The position numbers and the translations under genes were made by a program. From a virus, in IMG/VR virus record IMGVR_UViG_3300031720_000003, positions 1 to 63,823 of that record: a DNA stretch of 63,823 nt; one strand, written 5' to 3'. Position 1 is the first letter of the stretch; the number at the start of each line of letters is the position of its first letter. The notes beneath the pieces were generated by a model. It was not told where the DNA came from. It did no database searches and saw nothing but the letters and a program-made list of their open reading frames with translations. Positions 57,515 to 63,823 of the stretch are shown here, one piece after another.

Positions 57515-57798
57515 GGATGCTCCTTGGGGGCTGGCTGGGAGAGCAGAGCGTCGATTCGCTTCACCAGATCGTAGTAGCCCGTGTTGTAGGCGGACGAGAA
57601 GTGCGGACGCGCCTCCGCCAACGCGGCCTCCAGTTCGCCCACACGCTTGTCACCACTAAGGATGGCTTTGCTGAACGCATCACAGGTGCGCTCTAGTTCG
57701 CGCACTCGAGCCCGAAGCCGGTCGAGTTCGTCGAGGCGCGCGAGGGTGCCGCTGCCGGGCGCAATTGCCGTACCCAGTGGACGCTCCCTCTCAGTCAT
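57511..57798 (-). CDS. Small coiled-coil protein
   Basis: 95 aa from ATG 57798 (57810 is an alternative). LARLDELDRLRARVRELERT is a heptad coiled coil, then VGELEAALAEARPHFSSAY and a C-terminal LLSQPAPKEHP. The shared SQPAP ends of this and the next gene suggest a short duplicated 3' end. Unknown. Confidence 0.55.
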   Translation of the reverse strand: MTERERPLGTAIAPGSGTLARLDELDRLRARVRELERTCDAFSKAILSGDKRVGELEAALAEARPHFSSAYNTGYYDLVKRIDALLSQPAPKEHP

Positions 57799-58060
57799 TG
57801 AAGCAGTCATGGCACAAGATGGTGGGCTTGGCTGTCGCTGCGTCAACCACCTCGAAGTCCCAATCGGCGTATGAACAGTCGAGCCGGGTGCATTTCGGGT
57901 AAACCCACCACGTCGGGTCTTCCTCCGTGATGTGTTGCACCACGCCCACGACATGAACCTGCCTCTCCGCGCGGGTGAGCCGCCGCCAGTCTGTGAAGTG
58001 CCCAGCGATGAGGAGGACGGATTGGCCAACGCGAATCGTCGGCTCCCTGGGCTCAGTCAC
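57791..58060 (-). CDS. Small beta-barrel-like protein
   Basis: 89 aa from GTG 58060 (GTGA overlap). VGQSVLLIAGHFTDWRRLTR, VHVVGVVQHI and EEDPTWWVYPKC give a strand-rich OB/SH3-like pattern, with CHDCF at the end. Unknown. Confidence 0.55.
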   Translation of the reverse strand: MTEPREPTIRVGQSVLLIAGHFTDWRRLTRAERQVHVVGVVQHITEEDPTWWVYPKCTRLDCSYADWDFEVVDAATAKPTILCHDCFND

Positions 58061-58545
58061 CGTTGAGCACCCCGCTGCCGCTGCGGCACGAAGCGGTCGG
58101 CCTCGTCGATTAGCAGGTGCAGCGGATCGTTGTGGCCGGCGTGGCCCTTCAGGCGGTAGAGGCGCTCGATGAAGTCGGTGGCGAACTGTCGCTCCGCCTC
58201 AGCCGACTCGAACAGCGAGAAGTCGACGACGTAGTAGCCGGGGTGCTCGACGACTATCTCGGCCAGCACGCGGCCTCCTGTGCGCTCGAGCGGCAGATCA
58301 CCGTGCTGACCACCAACAATGACGACTGGTAGGCCTGGTCGTACGCCATCCGCTGCGGCTCGCAGTCCCCACCATGCCCCCGTTGGGTCTAGCACCACGA
58401 AGGGCTGATGCGCAGCGACCAGTTCCTCCGCGATGACGGAGGCGGTGTAGGTCTTGCCGACCCGCCGCTGCGCGAGGATGCCGCACGTCTTCGTGACGAA
58501 GCCGAGATCGAGCGTGAGCGAGTCGGAGATGCGTAGATCGCTCAT
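58057..58545 (-). CDS. Truncated HerA/FtsK-like ATPase
   Basis: 162 aa from ATG 58545 (GGAGGAG upstream). GILAQRRVGKTYTASVIAEE is a P-loop and HLLIDEADRFVPQR a Walker B, both typical of HerA-type (DUF87) ATPases. The family normally runs hundreds of residues further, with the second half of the RecA core and the Arg finger. Here it stops 8 codons after Walker B, at an exact GTGA overlap, so the truncation is stable, not a fresh break. Confidence 0.7.
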   Translation of the reverse strand: MSDLRISDSLTLDLGFVTKTCGILAQRRVGKTYTASVIAEELVAAHQPFVVLDPTGAWWGLRAAADGVRPGLPVVIVGGQHGDLPLERTGGRVLAEIVVEHPGYYVVDFSLFESAEAERQFATDFIERLYRLKGHAGHNDPLHLLIDEADRFVPQRQRGAQR

Positions 58546-58934
58546 GCGCTTCTCCTCCACGCCGCCGGCATGGCAGGAGCTGCGACGTCACGACCACAAG
58601 GCCAGCCCTGCTGCTGCCACTTCCACACCTTCCCTTCGCAGGCCGCACATACGTCGGTGGCGCAGATGAACTCAGGGTCGTCGGTGAGGTGAGCGTAGTT
58701 GGAGCTGTTGCCGCAGGCGTAGTCGACGGCAAAGCCGGGACCGCCATGCGCAGCGCGGCCGTTGTGACGGATGACCACCTGCACGGTTCGGTGCCGCATC
58801 CAGCCTCGCTGTGCGACCGCAAAGGGCGGGAACCGCGACGCCAGAATTCCCCACGGAGGGCGCGGCGTCGAGAAGTGGCCTACGGCGAAGGGATCACGCC
58901 GCGGGGGAAACTCAGAGGCGGAGATCTTCAGCAT
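58542..58934 (-). CDS. Unknown protein with Cys motifs
   Basis: 130 aa from ATG 58934 (TGATG overlap). FPPRRDPFAVGHFSTPRPPW, TVQVVIRHNGRAAHGGPGFA, then CATDVCAACEGKVWKW. May be a small metal-binding enzyme or adaptor. No family recognised. Confidence 0.55.
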   Translation of the reverse strand: MLKISASEFPPRRDPFAVGHFSTPRPPWGILASRFPPFAVAQRGWMRHRTVQVVIRHNGRAAHGGPGFAVDYACGNSSNYAHLTDDPEFICATDVCAACEGKVWKWQQQGWPCGRDVAAPAMPAAWRRSA

Positions 58935-59455
58935 CACCGCACCGCCGTCGCCCTGATCCAAGGCCGTAGCGACGTCTGTGACGAGACAAACAGTGGATGC
59001 CGGGGCCAGCCCAATTGCGTCGTGCCGAGGCATTGCAGCGGCTTTCGGTGGAGGCTATTGAGCAGCCTACATACCAAAACGGCACGGTTCCACTGCAGGC
59101 GTCTCAGAGCGCCGAACGCCACGACAATCGAATCCGCGACAGCGGCGGCGGAGGCTATGGCAGCATCGTTTTCGTCACCGATGGGATTCGGTTCGGTCAG
59201 AAGCAGGGCCGGGCTTGGACTGCGCAGCGCAAAGAGATTGACTACCTCTAGCCGCTCAAAGCCCCACCGCTGCGAGAACCAGACGCAGCGTCGGATGGTC
59301 GGATCATCAATGTACGCAGATGCTGTTGACGGATTCAGCATCACCCACAGCACTGAGCCCATGCCGTCATCCCAGCTGCGGACAAGGCTGTACCGATACC
59401 GACCACATTCGGACAGGTGCGCTGCACGGTCCACGTATCCAGCCGCGACGCTCAC
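58934..59455 (-). CDS. DUF1643 protein
   Basis: 173 aa from GTG 59455 (GTGA overlap). Signature of DUF1643: SVLWVMLNPSTASAYIDDPT with RRCVWFSQRWGFERLEVVNL, FALRSPSPALL, SIVVAFGALRRLQWNR and LQCLGTTQLGWPRHPLFV. Found widely in phages and restriction/defence regions; biochemical role unknown to me. Confidence 0.8.
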   Translation of the reverse strand: MSVAAGYVDRAAHLSECGRYRYSLVRSWDDGMGSVLWVMLNPSTASAYIDDPTIRRCVWFSQRWGFERLEVVNLFALRSPSPALLLTEPNPIGDENDAAIASAAAVADSIVVAFGALRRLQWNRAVLVCRLLNSLHRKPLQCLGTTQLGWPRHPLFVSSQTSLRPWIRATAVR

Positions 59456-59892
59456 AGCCCAGCCTCCTCGACGAGCCTCTGCCACTCGTCGCCGTCCTTC
59501 AGCAGGCGTTCGAGCTCGCGGATCTGATCGACCGGCTCACCCGGTGTGAGGCGGATGTGTGGCCACTTCTGTTGTGCCCACTCGATGGCGCGACGCTGCA
59601 GGAATTGGCGCAGCTCGCCGTTCGGCTCAACGCCAGCCTGGTCGTGATGGGCGCGGCAGAGCGCCGCGATCTGCGAGCTGTGGCTGAGCAGTGGTTCACT
59701 GATGCGCGACCTGCTGCCCCAGACGTGATCGCCGTCCCGCGATGCAGTGCGGCACCGCACCCCATCCAACACGGCCTCGCAGCGGAAGCCAGCCCGCAGA
59801 TTTACCCTGGCCGCTTGGTCGCGGCGCCAGCGGTCGAAGCGGGCCGACACCTTGCCGCGCATGCTCATCGGCTTGGGGAGCGCGGGGCTCAC
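59452..59892 (-). CDS. HNH-type nuclease of the operon
   Basis: 146 aa from GTG 59892 (GTGA overlap). FRCEAVLDGVRCRTASRDGD then HVWGSRSRISEPLLSHSSQI and LCRAHHDQA give an HNH core with GDH and HxxxxC. Basic N-terminus. Same strand and tight overlaps show it belongs to the operon and is not an intruder. Confidence 0.7.
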   Translation of the reverse strand: MSPALPKPMSMRGKVSARFDRWRRDQAARVNLRAGFRCEAVLDGVRCRTASRDGDHVWGSRSRISEPLLSHSSQIAALCRAHHDQAGVEPNGELRQFLQRRAIEWAQQKWPHIRLTPGEPVDQIRELERLLKDGDEWQRLVEEAGL

Positions 59893-60761
59893 ACGAGCAC
59901 CCCCTGTGACTGCGCTGGCATCTCATCCCACGTGCGGCCGTCGAGAACACGTCCTGCGGCGTGCTTGCCGTAGCGACGGACAAAGCCTCCGCCGTTTGGA
60001 TCGTCCGCTCCGCTCCAAGCCAGAAGTCGATCACGTGAGCTGTCCCACTCGAGCGGATCGACTGGACCCCACTCTCCCCATTGCTTGAGGAAATAGGGCA
60101 CTCCCGCGCGCTGACACTGGTCGCGGATGTCTCGCGCCCACGATGGATGCATGGGCCTCGCTCCCGGCCCACTCTCGCCACCGACGATTACCCAACCGAT
60201 GCCGTCGAGAGAGAGGTCCTCGAGCGGTGCCAGTAACGGCTCGCAGCTGAGGAACCGCACGGCTGCGGGCGTGCGCTGCAGATGTCGGATGCGCGAGTAA
60301 TAGGCCGGCGACTCCACACTGACGCCGAGCCAGACGTTCGGCAGATCGTACGTGAGGCCCGGCACCAGTCCCAGTTCGCATCCGGCGTCCACCTCTGCCG
60401 GGGTCGCCTGTCGCTCGCGACAGAGTCGCTCCATCCGCTCAGCGCGCTTCGTTAGCACCTGATATGTGTGCCGAGGCGTGCGTCGCATGACGGCAAACAC
60501 ATCGCGAAGGAAGGGCGCCGGCACCTTGGCGTGGAAGAGGTCGCTCATGGAGTTCACGAAGACCATTCGCGGCTTTCGCCAGCGCAGCGGAGCATCCAGC
60601 CGTTCAGGGTGCAGCACCACATGCTCGAAGCTCCCGCGACCGTGGAACCGCTCCGTGATGCGCTCGGCGTAGCAGTGGTCACAGCCCGGACTGACCTTCG
60701 TGCAGCCCGTGATCGGATTCCACGTCGCATCCGTCCATTCGATTGCGCTCGGGCCGCTCAT
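59889..60761 (-). CDS. Phage Gp37/Gp68-like (DUF5131) protein
   Basis: 290 aa. Signature IEWTDATWNPITGCTKVSPG then CDHCYAERITERFHG with the Cys trio, FVNSMSDLFHAKVP and FAVMRRTPRHTYQVLTKRAE, and SCEPLLAPLEDLSLDGIGWV. DUF5131/Gp37-68 proteins resemble radical-SAM enzymes; substrate unknown. Tight GTGA overlaps on both sides. Confidence 0.85.
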   Translation of the reverse strand: MSGPSAIEWTDATWNPITGCTKVSPGCDHCYAERITERFHGRGSFEHVVLHPERLDAPLRWRKPRMVFVNSMSDLFHAKVPAPFLRDVFAVMRRTPRHTYQVLTKRAERMERLCRERQATPAEVDAGCELGLVPGLTYDLPNVWLGVSVESPAYYSRIRHLQRTPAAVRFLSCEPLLAPLEDLSLDGIGWVIVGGESGPGARPMHPSWARDIRDQCQRAGVPYFLKQWGEWGPVDPLEWDSSRDRLLAWSGADDPNGGGFVRRYGKHAAGRVLDGRTWDEMPAQSQGVLV

Positions 60762-61330
60762 GCCGCTGCCTCCGGCAGTGCAGCGATCAGCGCGGCGTAG
60801 TGGCGGAACTCCGTGAGATGCAGGCGAGCGTCGGCGAGTGCGCGGTGCGGCTTGCTGCCGTCCAGCTCGGGCACCAAGTCCTTACGCTGCGCGTAGTCAC
60901 GAATCAGCCGGCGCACCGGTCCGACATCCATGCTGGGGTAGTCGAACATCGCCTCGACACGCGGCATGTGGGCCTTGAGCCAGCGCCGGTCGAAGTGCGC
61001 CACTCCGCTGCCGGCGAGACGTAGTGGCGGCTCGAACTGATCCAGGAAGGCGAACAGCTGCGTCTCGGCAACGCGGAGCGGGCAATGGCAGGCGTCGACG
61101 GCGATCGCCAGCCCGTTGGCCGCATGCATGGCCGTGACGGTGTCGTCCATCAGCGATCGCCAGTCCTGCCTGTAGAGCCGGATGATCCGCGTGAACTCGC
61201 CGAGCTCCACGAAGGGCGCGGCGGGATCCGTCACGACGACAGCGACCTCGAGGATCTCGCCGGTGCGCTCGTCGGCGCCGGTCGTTTCGAGATCCAAGAA
61301 AGCTAGGGGTGGTTCGCGGCGCTTGCTCAC
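60758..61330 (-). CDS. DnaQ/oligoribonuclease-like DEDDh exonuclease
   Basis: 190 aa. LAFLDLETTGADERTGEILE is Exo I; GSGVAHFDRRWLKAHMP carries the second Asp; KPHRALADARLHL is the Exo III His/Asp. The catalytic set is complete. A 3'-5' exonuclease, proofreading or nucleic-acid turnover, lying between the Gp37-like and methyltransferase genes. Confidence 0.85.
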   Translation of the reverse strand: MSKRREPPLAFLDLETTGADERTGEILEVAVVVTDPAAPFVELGEFTRIIRLYRQDWRSLMDDTVTAMHAANGLAIAVDACHCPLRVAETQLFAFLDQFEPPLRLAGSGVAHFDRRWLKAHMPRVEAMFDYPSMDVGPVRRLIRDYAQRKDLVPELDGSKPHRALADARLHLTEFRHYAALIAALPEAAA

Positions 61331-62661
61331 AGCACTGCTGCCATCTGACGTCCTGTCTGTGCGAGGCGGCGCTCAGCGAGCCTGACGTACGCCGGGTTCA
61401 GCTCGATGCCGATGTAGTCGCGGTCCAACCCCTTCGCCACGGCGAGGGTCGTACCGCTGCCAGCGAAGGGATCGAGCACCGTGCAGGGCACTGGCGAGCA
61501 GCTCGTGTGGGCGCATGTCGGCTCCCAGCCGGAGGTTGTCGCAGCGCGGTTGACGCGCGGCATCGCTGCGCCGTCCCAGCCATTACTGCCCGTGGCGTAA
61601 TGGCGCCCGACCACTGAGCTATCGCCGTGAACTGGACTCTTGACGTACTCGACACTCACCATCCGGCGCCATGGCGCTCCACAGTCAGCGCACGCCCCGC
61701 GCTCTGATGTGCCGGCGAGGATGCAGGGCTCTACCAACGCCTCCGGGAACGTCGCGAAGTGCGCGCCCGGATAGGGCTGCGTGGCGATCGTCCAGACACT
61801 GCGCTTGTTGCGCGTTAGCGGCGCGGTGCCGTTAGCCTCTGAGGCGTCCCAGTTCTGGTTCAGGTCATGCAGGCGGTCACCCGGCTTGGTGTCGGGCCGC
61901 GTGACGTTCTTGTGGTTGGCGTACCGGCCGATCCGGTCGCCGTTGTCACCGCCGGGTCCGGTGTTCCAGCCAGACGGCAGTCGCTCTTCAGAGCGGCGCG
62001 TGAAGCCCTGGCCATAGGGCGAGTGCTGAGGACCGTTGGGCCCCACGTACTGCGCCGGCTCACGAATAGCCTCCGCATCGTAGAAATAGCGCTCACTGCG
62101 GCTGAGCAGGAACACATACTCATGTGCCTTGGTGGGCCGGTCCGTGACGCTCTCGGGCATCGGATTGGGCTTCGACCACACGATGTCACTGCGCAGCCAC
62201 CACCCATCCGCGCGCAGCGCGAAGGCCAGCAACCACGGCAGCCCGACCAGATCCTTGGGCTTGAGTCCCGCGACGATGGTGTTGAACGGCTTGTCCCGGA
62301 AGGTGCGGTCGTCCTCATCGTGCGGATGCGCATAGGTCTTGGCGCTGCCTATTCGCCGGCGCGCCTGTCCTCCATCATGCAATCCAGTGTTGCCAACGTT
62401 GCCGTTGGGCTGCGTGGCATAGCAGTCGCCCATGTTGAGCCAGAGCGTCCCGTCCTTCCGGAGGACGCGCCGGATCTCGCTGAAGATCTCAACGATCTTC
62501 TCGACATACGCTTCCGGTGTCGGCTCGAGGCCCAGCTGACCGGGTGTGCCGTAATCGCGCAATCCCCAGTACGGTGGGGACGTCACGCAACACTGCACGC
62601 TCTGATCCGTGAGCGTTCGAAGGACGTCGAGGGCGTCACCGCAGTGGAGTTCGCTACTCAC
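61327..62661 (-). CDS. Beta-class DNA methyltransferase
   Basis: 444 aa from GTG 62661 (GTGA overlap with the end of the Mom-like gene). Motif IV CCVTSPPYWGLRDYGTPGQL comes first, and motif I CTVLDPFAGSGTTLAVAKGL near the C-terminus, so it is beta-class, of N4-cytosine or N6-adenine type; the SPPYW form favours N4C. LVGLPWLLAFALRADGWWLR and VWSKPNPMPESVTDRPTKAH are further family motifs. Likely shields the genome from host restriction. Confidence 0.9.
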   Translation of the reverse strand: MSSELHCGDALDVLRTLTDQSVQCCVTSPPYWGLRDYGTPGQLGLEPTPEAYVEKIVEIFSEIRRVLRKDGTLWLNMGDCYATQPNGNVGNTGLHDGGQARRRIGSAKTYAHPHDEDDRTFRDKPFNTIVAGLKPKDLVGLPWLLAFALRADGWWLRSDIVWSKPNPMPESVTDRPTKAHEYVFLLSRSERYFYDAEAIREPAQYVGPNGPQHSPYGQGFTRRSEERLPSGWNTGPGGDNGDRIGRYANHKNVTRPDTKPGDRLHDLNQNWDASEANGTAPLTRNKRSVWTIATQPYPGAHFATFPEALVEPCILAGTSERGACADCGAPWRRMVSVEYVKSPVHGDSSVVGRHYATGSNGWDGAAMPRVNRAATTSGWEPTCAHTSCSPVPCTVLDPFAGSGTTLAVAKGLDRDYIGIELNPAYVRLAERRLAQTGRQMAAVL

Positions 62662-63099
62662 GTAGCAACTGCCTTGATGAGCAAGTGGTAGCCGCGCTGG
62701 CTGACGCCGGCAAATCGGTAGCCAGCCACCTTGAAGCAGTAGCCGGGGTTCGGGCTCTGCACGCGTCGCGGATCGACGTACGTGTAGAACTGTGAGACCC
62801 CCCCCCCAACGCTCTAGCGCATGCTGCTCGGCCTCGAGGATGATGTCCGAGCTGAGCCGCTCACTCTCGTTGCGGAAGATGGTGCAACTGACGCCGGGCA
62901 CCGCGTGGTGCTGCGGATAGAGCCAGCCAAACACCACTGATCCGGCGAGATCGCGCAACACCAGCGTCCGACCGTTGCCCATGAACTCCCGTGCGCCGGG
63001 CGTCTGCCTGCTGTAGTGGCGATCGGCGAGCAGGCGCGATTCAGCGTCCGTCCGCTTCACAGCGACGAGGTTGTCTGGCGCGCTCAGCGGTAGCAGCAT
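62658..63099 (-). CDS. Mom-like DNA-modification protein, frameshifted at a poly-G tract
   Basis: 146 aa if one G is removed. GNAT-like/Mom-type pattern: RLLADRHYSRQTPGAREFMG, TLVLRDLAGSVVFGWLY, CTIFRNESERLSSDIILEAE in one frame, then SQFYTYVDPRRVQSPNPGYC and FKVAGYRFAGVSQRGYHLLI in the next. The two halves join at a run of ten G (62807-62798, minus strand). As sequenced the first half is fused in frame to the methyltransferase. Nine or six Gs would restore the normal ending, whose TGA overlaps the methyltransferase GTG. Confidence 0.7.
62798..62807 (-). repeat. Homopolymeric poly-G tract
   Basis: Ten Cs on the plus strand in the Mom-like gene, the longest homopolymer I see here. One base out of frame for a continuous gene, so a slippage, phase-variation or sequencing site. 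Confidence 0.8.
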
Positions 63100-63823
63100 C
63101 TACGCCGCGGCCTTCTTCGCCGTGCGCTTCGGCTTAGCTGGCTCGATACGGTTGCCTTCGATGTCGACTTCGTAGCAGGGCGCACAGACGCGCGGCGCCT
63201 TGACCTTGTCGGGGAACTGGGCGTCCCATCCGTGTGCGGCGATCTCGCTCACCTTCACCGGGCAGGCCACGATGTGCTTGAAGTCCGGGTTCCAGCGGTG
63301 CGCCATCCAGGGCTGCGGGAAGAAGTGCAGCCCGCCACCGCACTCCGCCTTCCCGCCATCCCAATCGGCAGCACTCGGTGTGGTGCCGGGCTTGTACGAC
63401 ATGCCATACGCGCTCTTCCACTGCGCGTCGACTGCCTTGTACAGGACCGCCACGCCACGCTTCACCTCGACGCCCTGCGCGTCGCACCAGGCCTTACCGG
63501 TGTTGATGTCGGGCGGCCGGATCTCGATGCCGCCCGTCACGGACACCTTGGCCCCGAGGATCGTCACCGCGACATACGCGGTGGCGATCACCTTGACGGC
63601 GTGCCGCGCAATGACTTGCGCGGCGCCGGAGGCCGTCACCGTGCTGCTGCCGGAGGCCGTCACCGTGCTGCTGCCGGAGGCCCTCACCGTGCTGCTGCCG
63701 GAGGCCGTCACCGTGCTGCTGTCGTAGGCCGTCACCGTGCTGCTGCCGGAGGCCCTCACCGTGCTGCTGCCGGAGGCCGTCACCGTGCTGCTGTCGTAGG
63801 CCGTCACCGTGCTGCTGTCGAAG
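63100..63823 (-). CDS. Repeat-rich DUF7666-type protein, C-terminal part
   Basis: Continues the gene from 349-1. A series of SSTVTAYD/SSTVRASG octapeptides ends about residue 65 from the right edge; then comes VKVIATAYVAVTILGAKVSV, IRPPDINTGKAWCDAQGVE and a C-terminal domain with VAVLYKAVDAQWKSAYGMSY, AECGGGLHFFPQPWMAHRWN and KIVACPV-type HIVACPVKVSEI, then Lys/Ala-rich KRTAKKAAA. The Y-KAV...CG-GLHF arrangement fits DUF7666-type phage domains. Conservation and function unknown; no start is seen at this end because it runs over the edge. Confidence 0.75.
   Translation of the reverse strand, partial: FDSSTVTAYDSSTVTASGSSTVRASGSSTVTAYDSSTVTASGSSTVRASGSSTVTASGSSTVTASGAAQVIARHAVKVIATAYVAVTILGAKVSVTGGIEIRPPDINTGKAWCDAQGVEVKRGVAVLYKAVDAQWKSAYGMSYKPGTTPSAADWDGGKAECGGGLHFFPQPWMAHRWNPDFKHIVACPVKVSEIAAHGWDAQFPDKVKAPRVCAPCYEVDIEGNRIEPAKPKRTAKKAAA
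63627..63823. repeat. 24-bp coding tandem repeat, right part
   Basis: About eight near-identical 24-bp units in frame with the repeat protein, continuing at position 1. Copies here are more uniform than those at the left edge, as if recently expanded. Confidence 0.9.

Noticed and set aside
59889-62661. Complete restriction-modification system
   Set aside because: Methyltransferase, Mom-like and HNH genes are present, but no cognate restriction endonuclease is recognisable; self-protection is simpler.
1-63823. Plasmid or integrative element rather than phage
   Set aside because: A full set of packaging, head, tail and lysis genes is present, and no conjugation or partition genes.

Overview
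The window is an essentially complete genome of a temperate, tailed, long-tailed (siphovirus-type) bacteriophage from a high-GC host. A full virion set is present: small and large terminase, portal, MuF-like protein, XkdF-like protease, scaffold, capsid, tail tube, frameshifted tail chaperones, tape measure, tail and fibre proteins. It also has a tyrosine integrase, a replication module and a lysis module. GC-rich coding, many GTG/TTG starts, near-universal ATGA/GTGA/TGATG overlaps and apparently leaderless promoters suggest an actinobacterial (or other high-GC Gram-positive-type) host. That host assignment is inference. One gene built of 24-bp repeats is cut by the two window ends, so the molecule is best read as a circle or circularly permuted contig opened inside a repeat.

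Layout. (1) A divergent control region (3086-3216) sits beside a small Xre-type regulator. Rightward, 3217-10212 carries the regulator, integrase, a tRNA-Gly-like attP, a replication initiator with iteron-like repeats inside its gene, a probable helicase loader, a GIY-YIG-like protein, a RusA-like resolvase and small zinc proteins. (2) Leftward from 3085, across the window ends and down to about 56572, runs a long compact operon of DNA-metabolism and modification genes: DUF7694, HTH proteins, the repeat protein, a Mom-like gene, a beta-class DNA methyltransferase, a DnaQ-like exonuclease, Gp37/Gp68 and DUF1643 proteins, HNH, HAD phosphatase and a truncated HerA-like ATPase. (3) 56346-47250 (minus) holds host-recognition genes: a secreted phosphoesterase with a DNRLRE domain, a GH99-like glycoside hydrolase, fibre proteins and an 18-residue-repeat protein, broken up by HNH genes on the plus strand. 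(4) 44626-47253 (plus) is a small-gene operon with its own promoter. (5) 44503-10278 (minus) is the lysis, packaging, head and tail operon.

Accessory genes are embedded in the late operon. They include a sugar/glycosyltransferase cassette between capsid and head-completion genes, an Acb2/Tad1-like anti-defence gene beside the protease, an antisense lipoprotein gene beside the tape measure, and several HNH/EndoVII endonucleases.

The most unusual locus is 14402-16015. A promoter whose -35 overlaps a near copy of the operator found next to the Xre gene starts a transcript beginning with a stable hairpin. That transcript covers two phage genes of unknown function and then about 330 bp of degenerate DNA with strict 5-bp phasing (consensus G-S-N-N-N). 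The whole locus lies antisense inside the tail operon and is my best candidate for an undescribed system. Other strong oddities are an in-frame amber codon in the terminase P-loop, a poly-G frameshift in the Mom-like gene, a nested scaffold start, and a canonical -1 slippery site in the tail chaperones.
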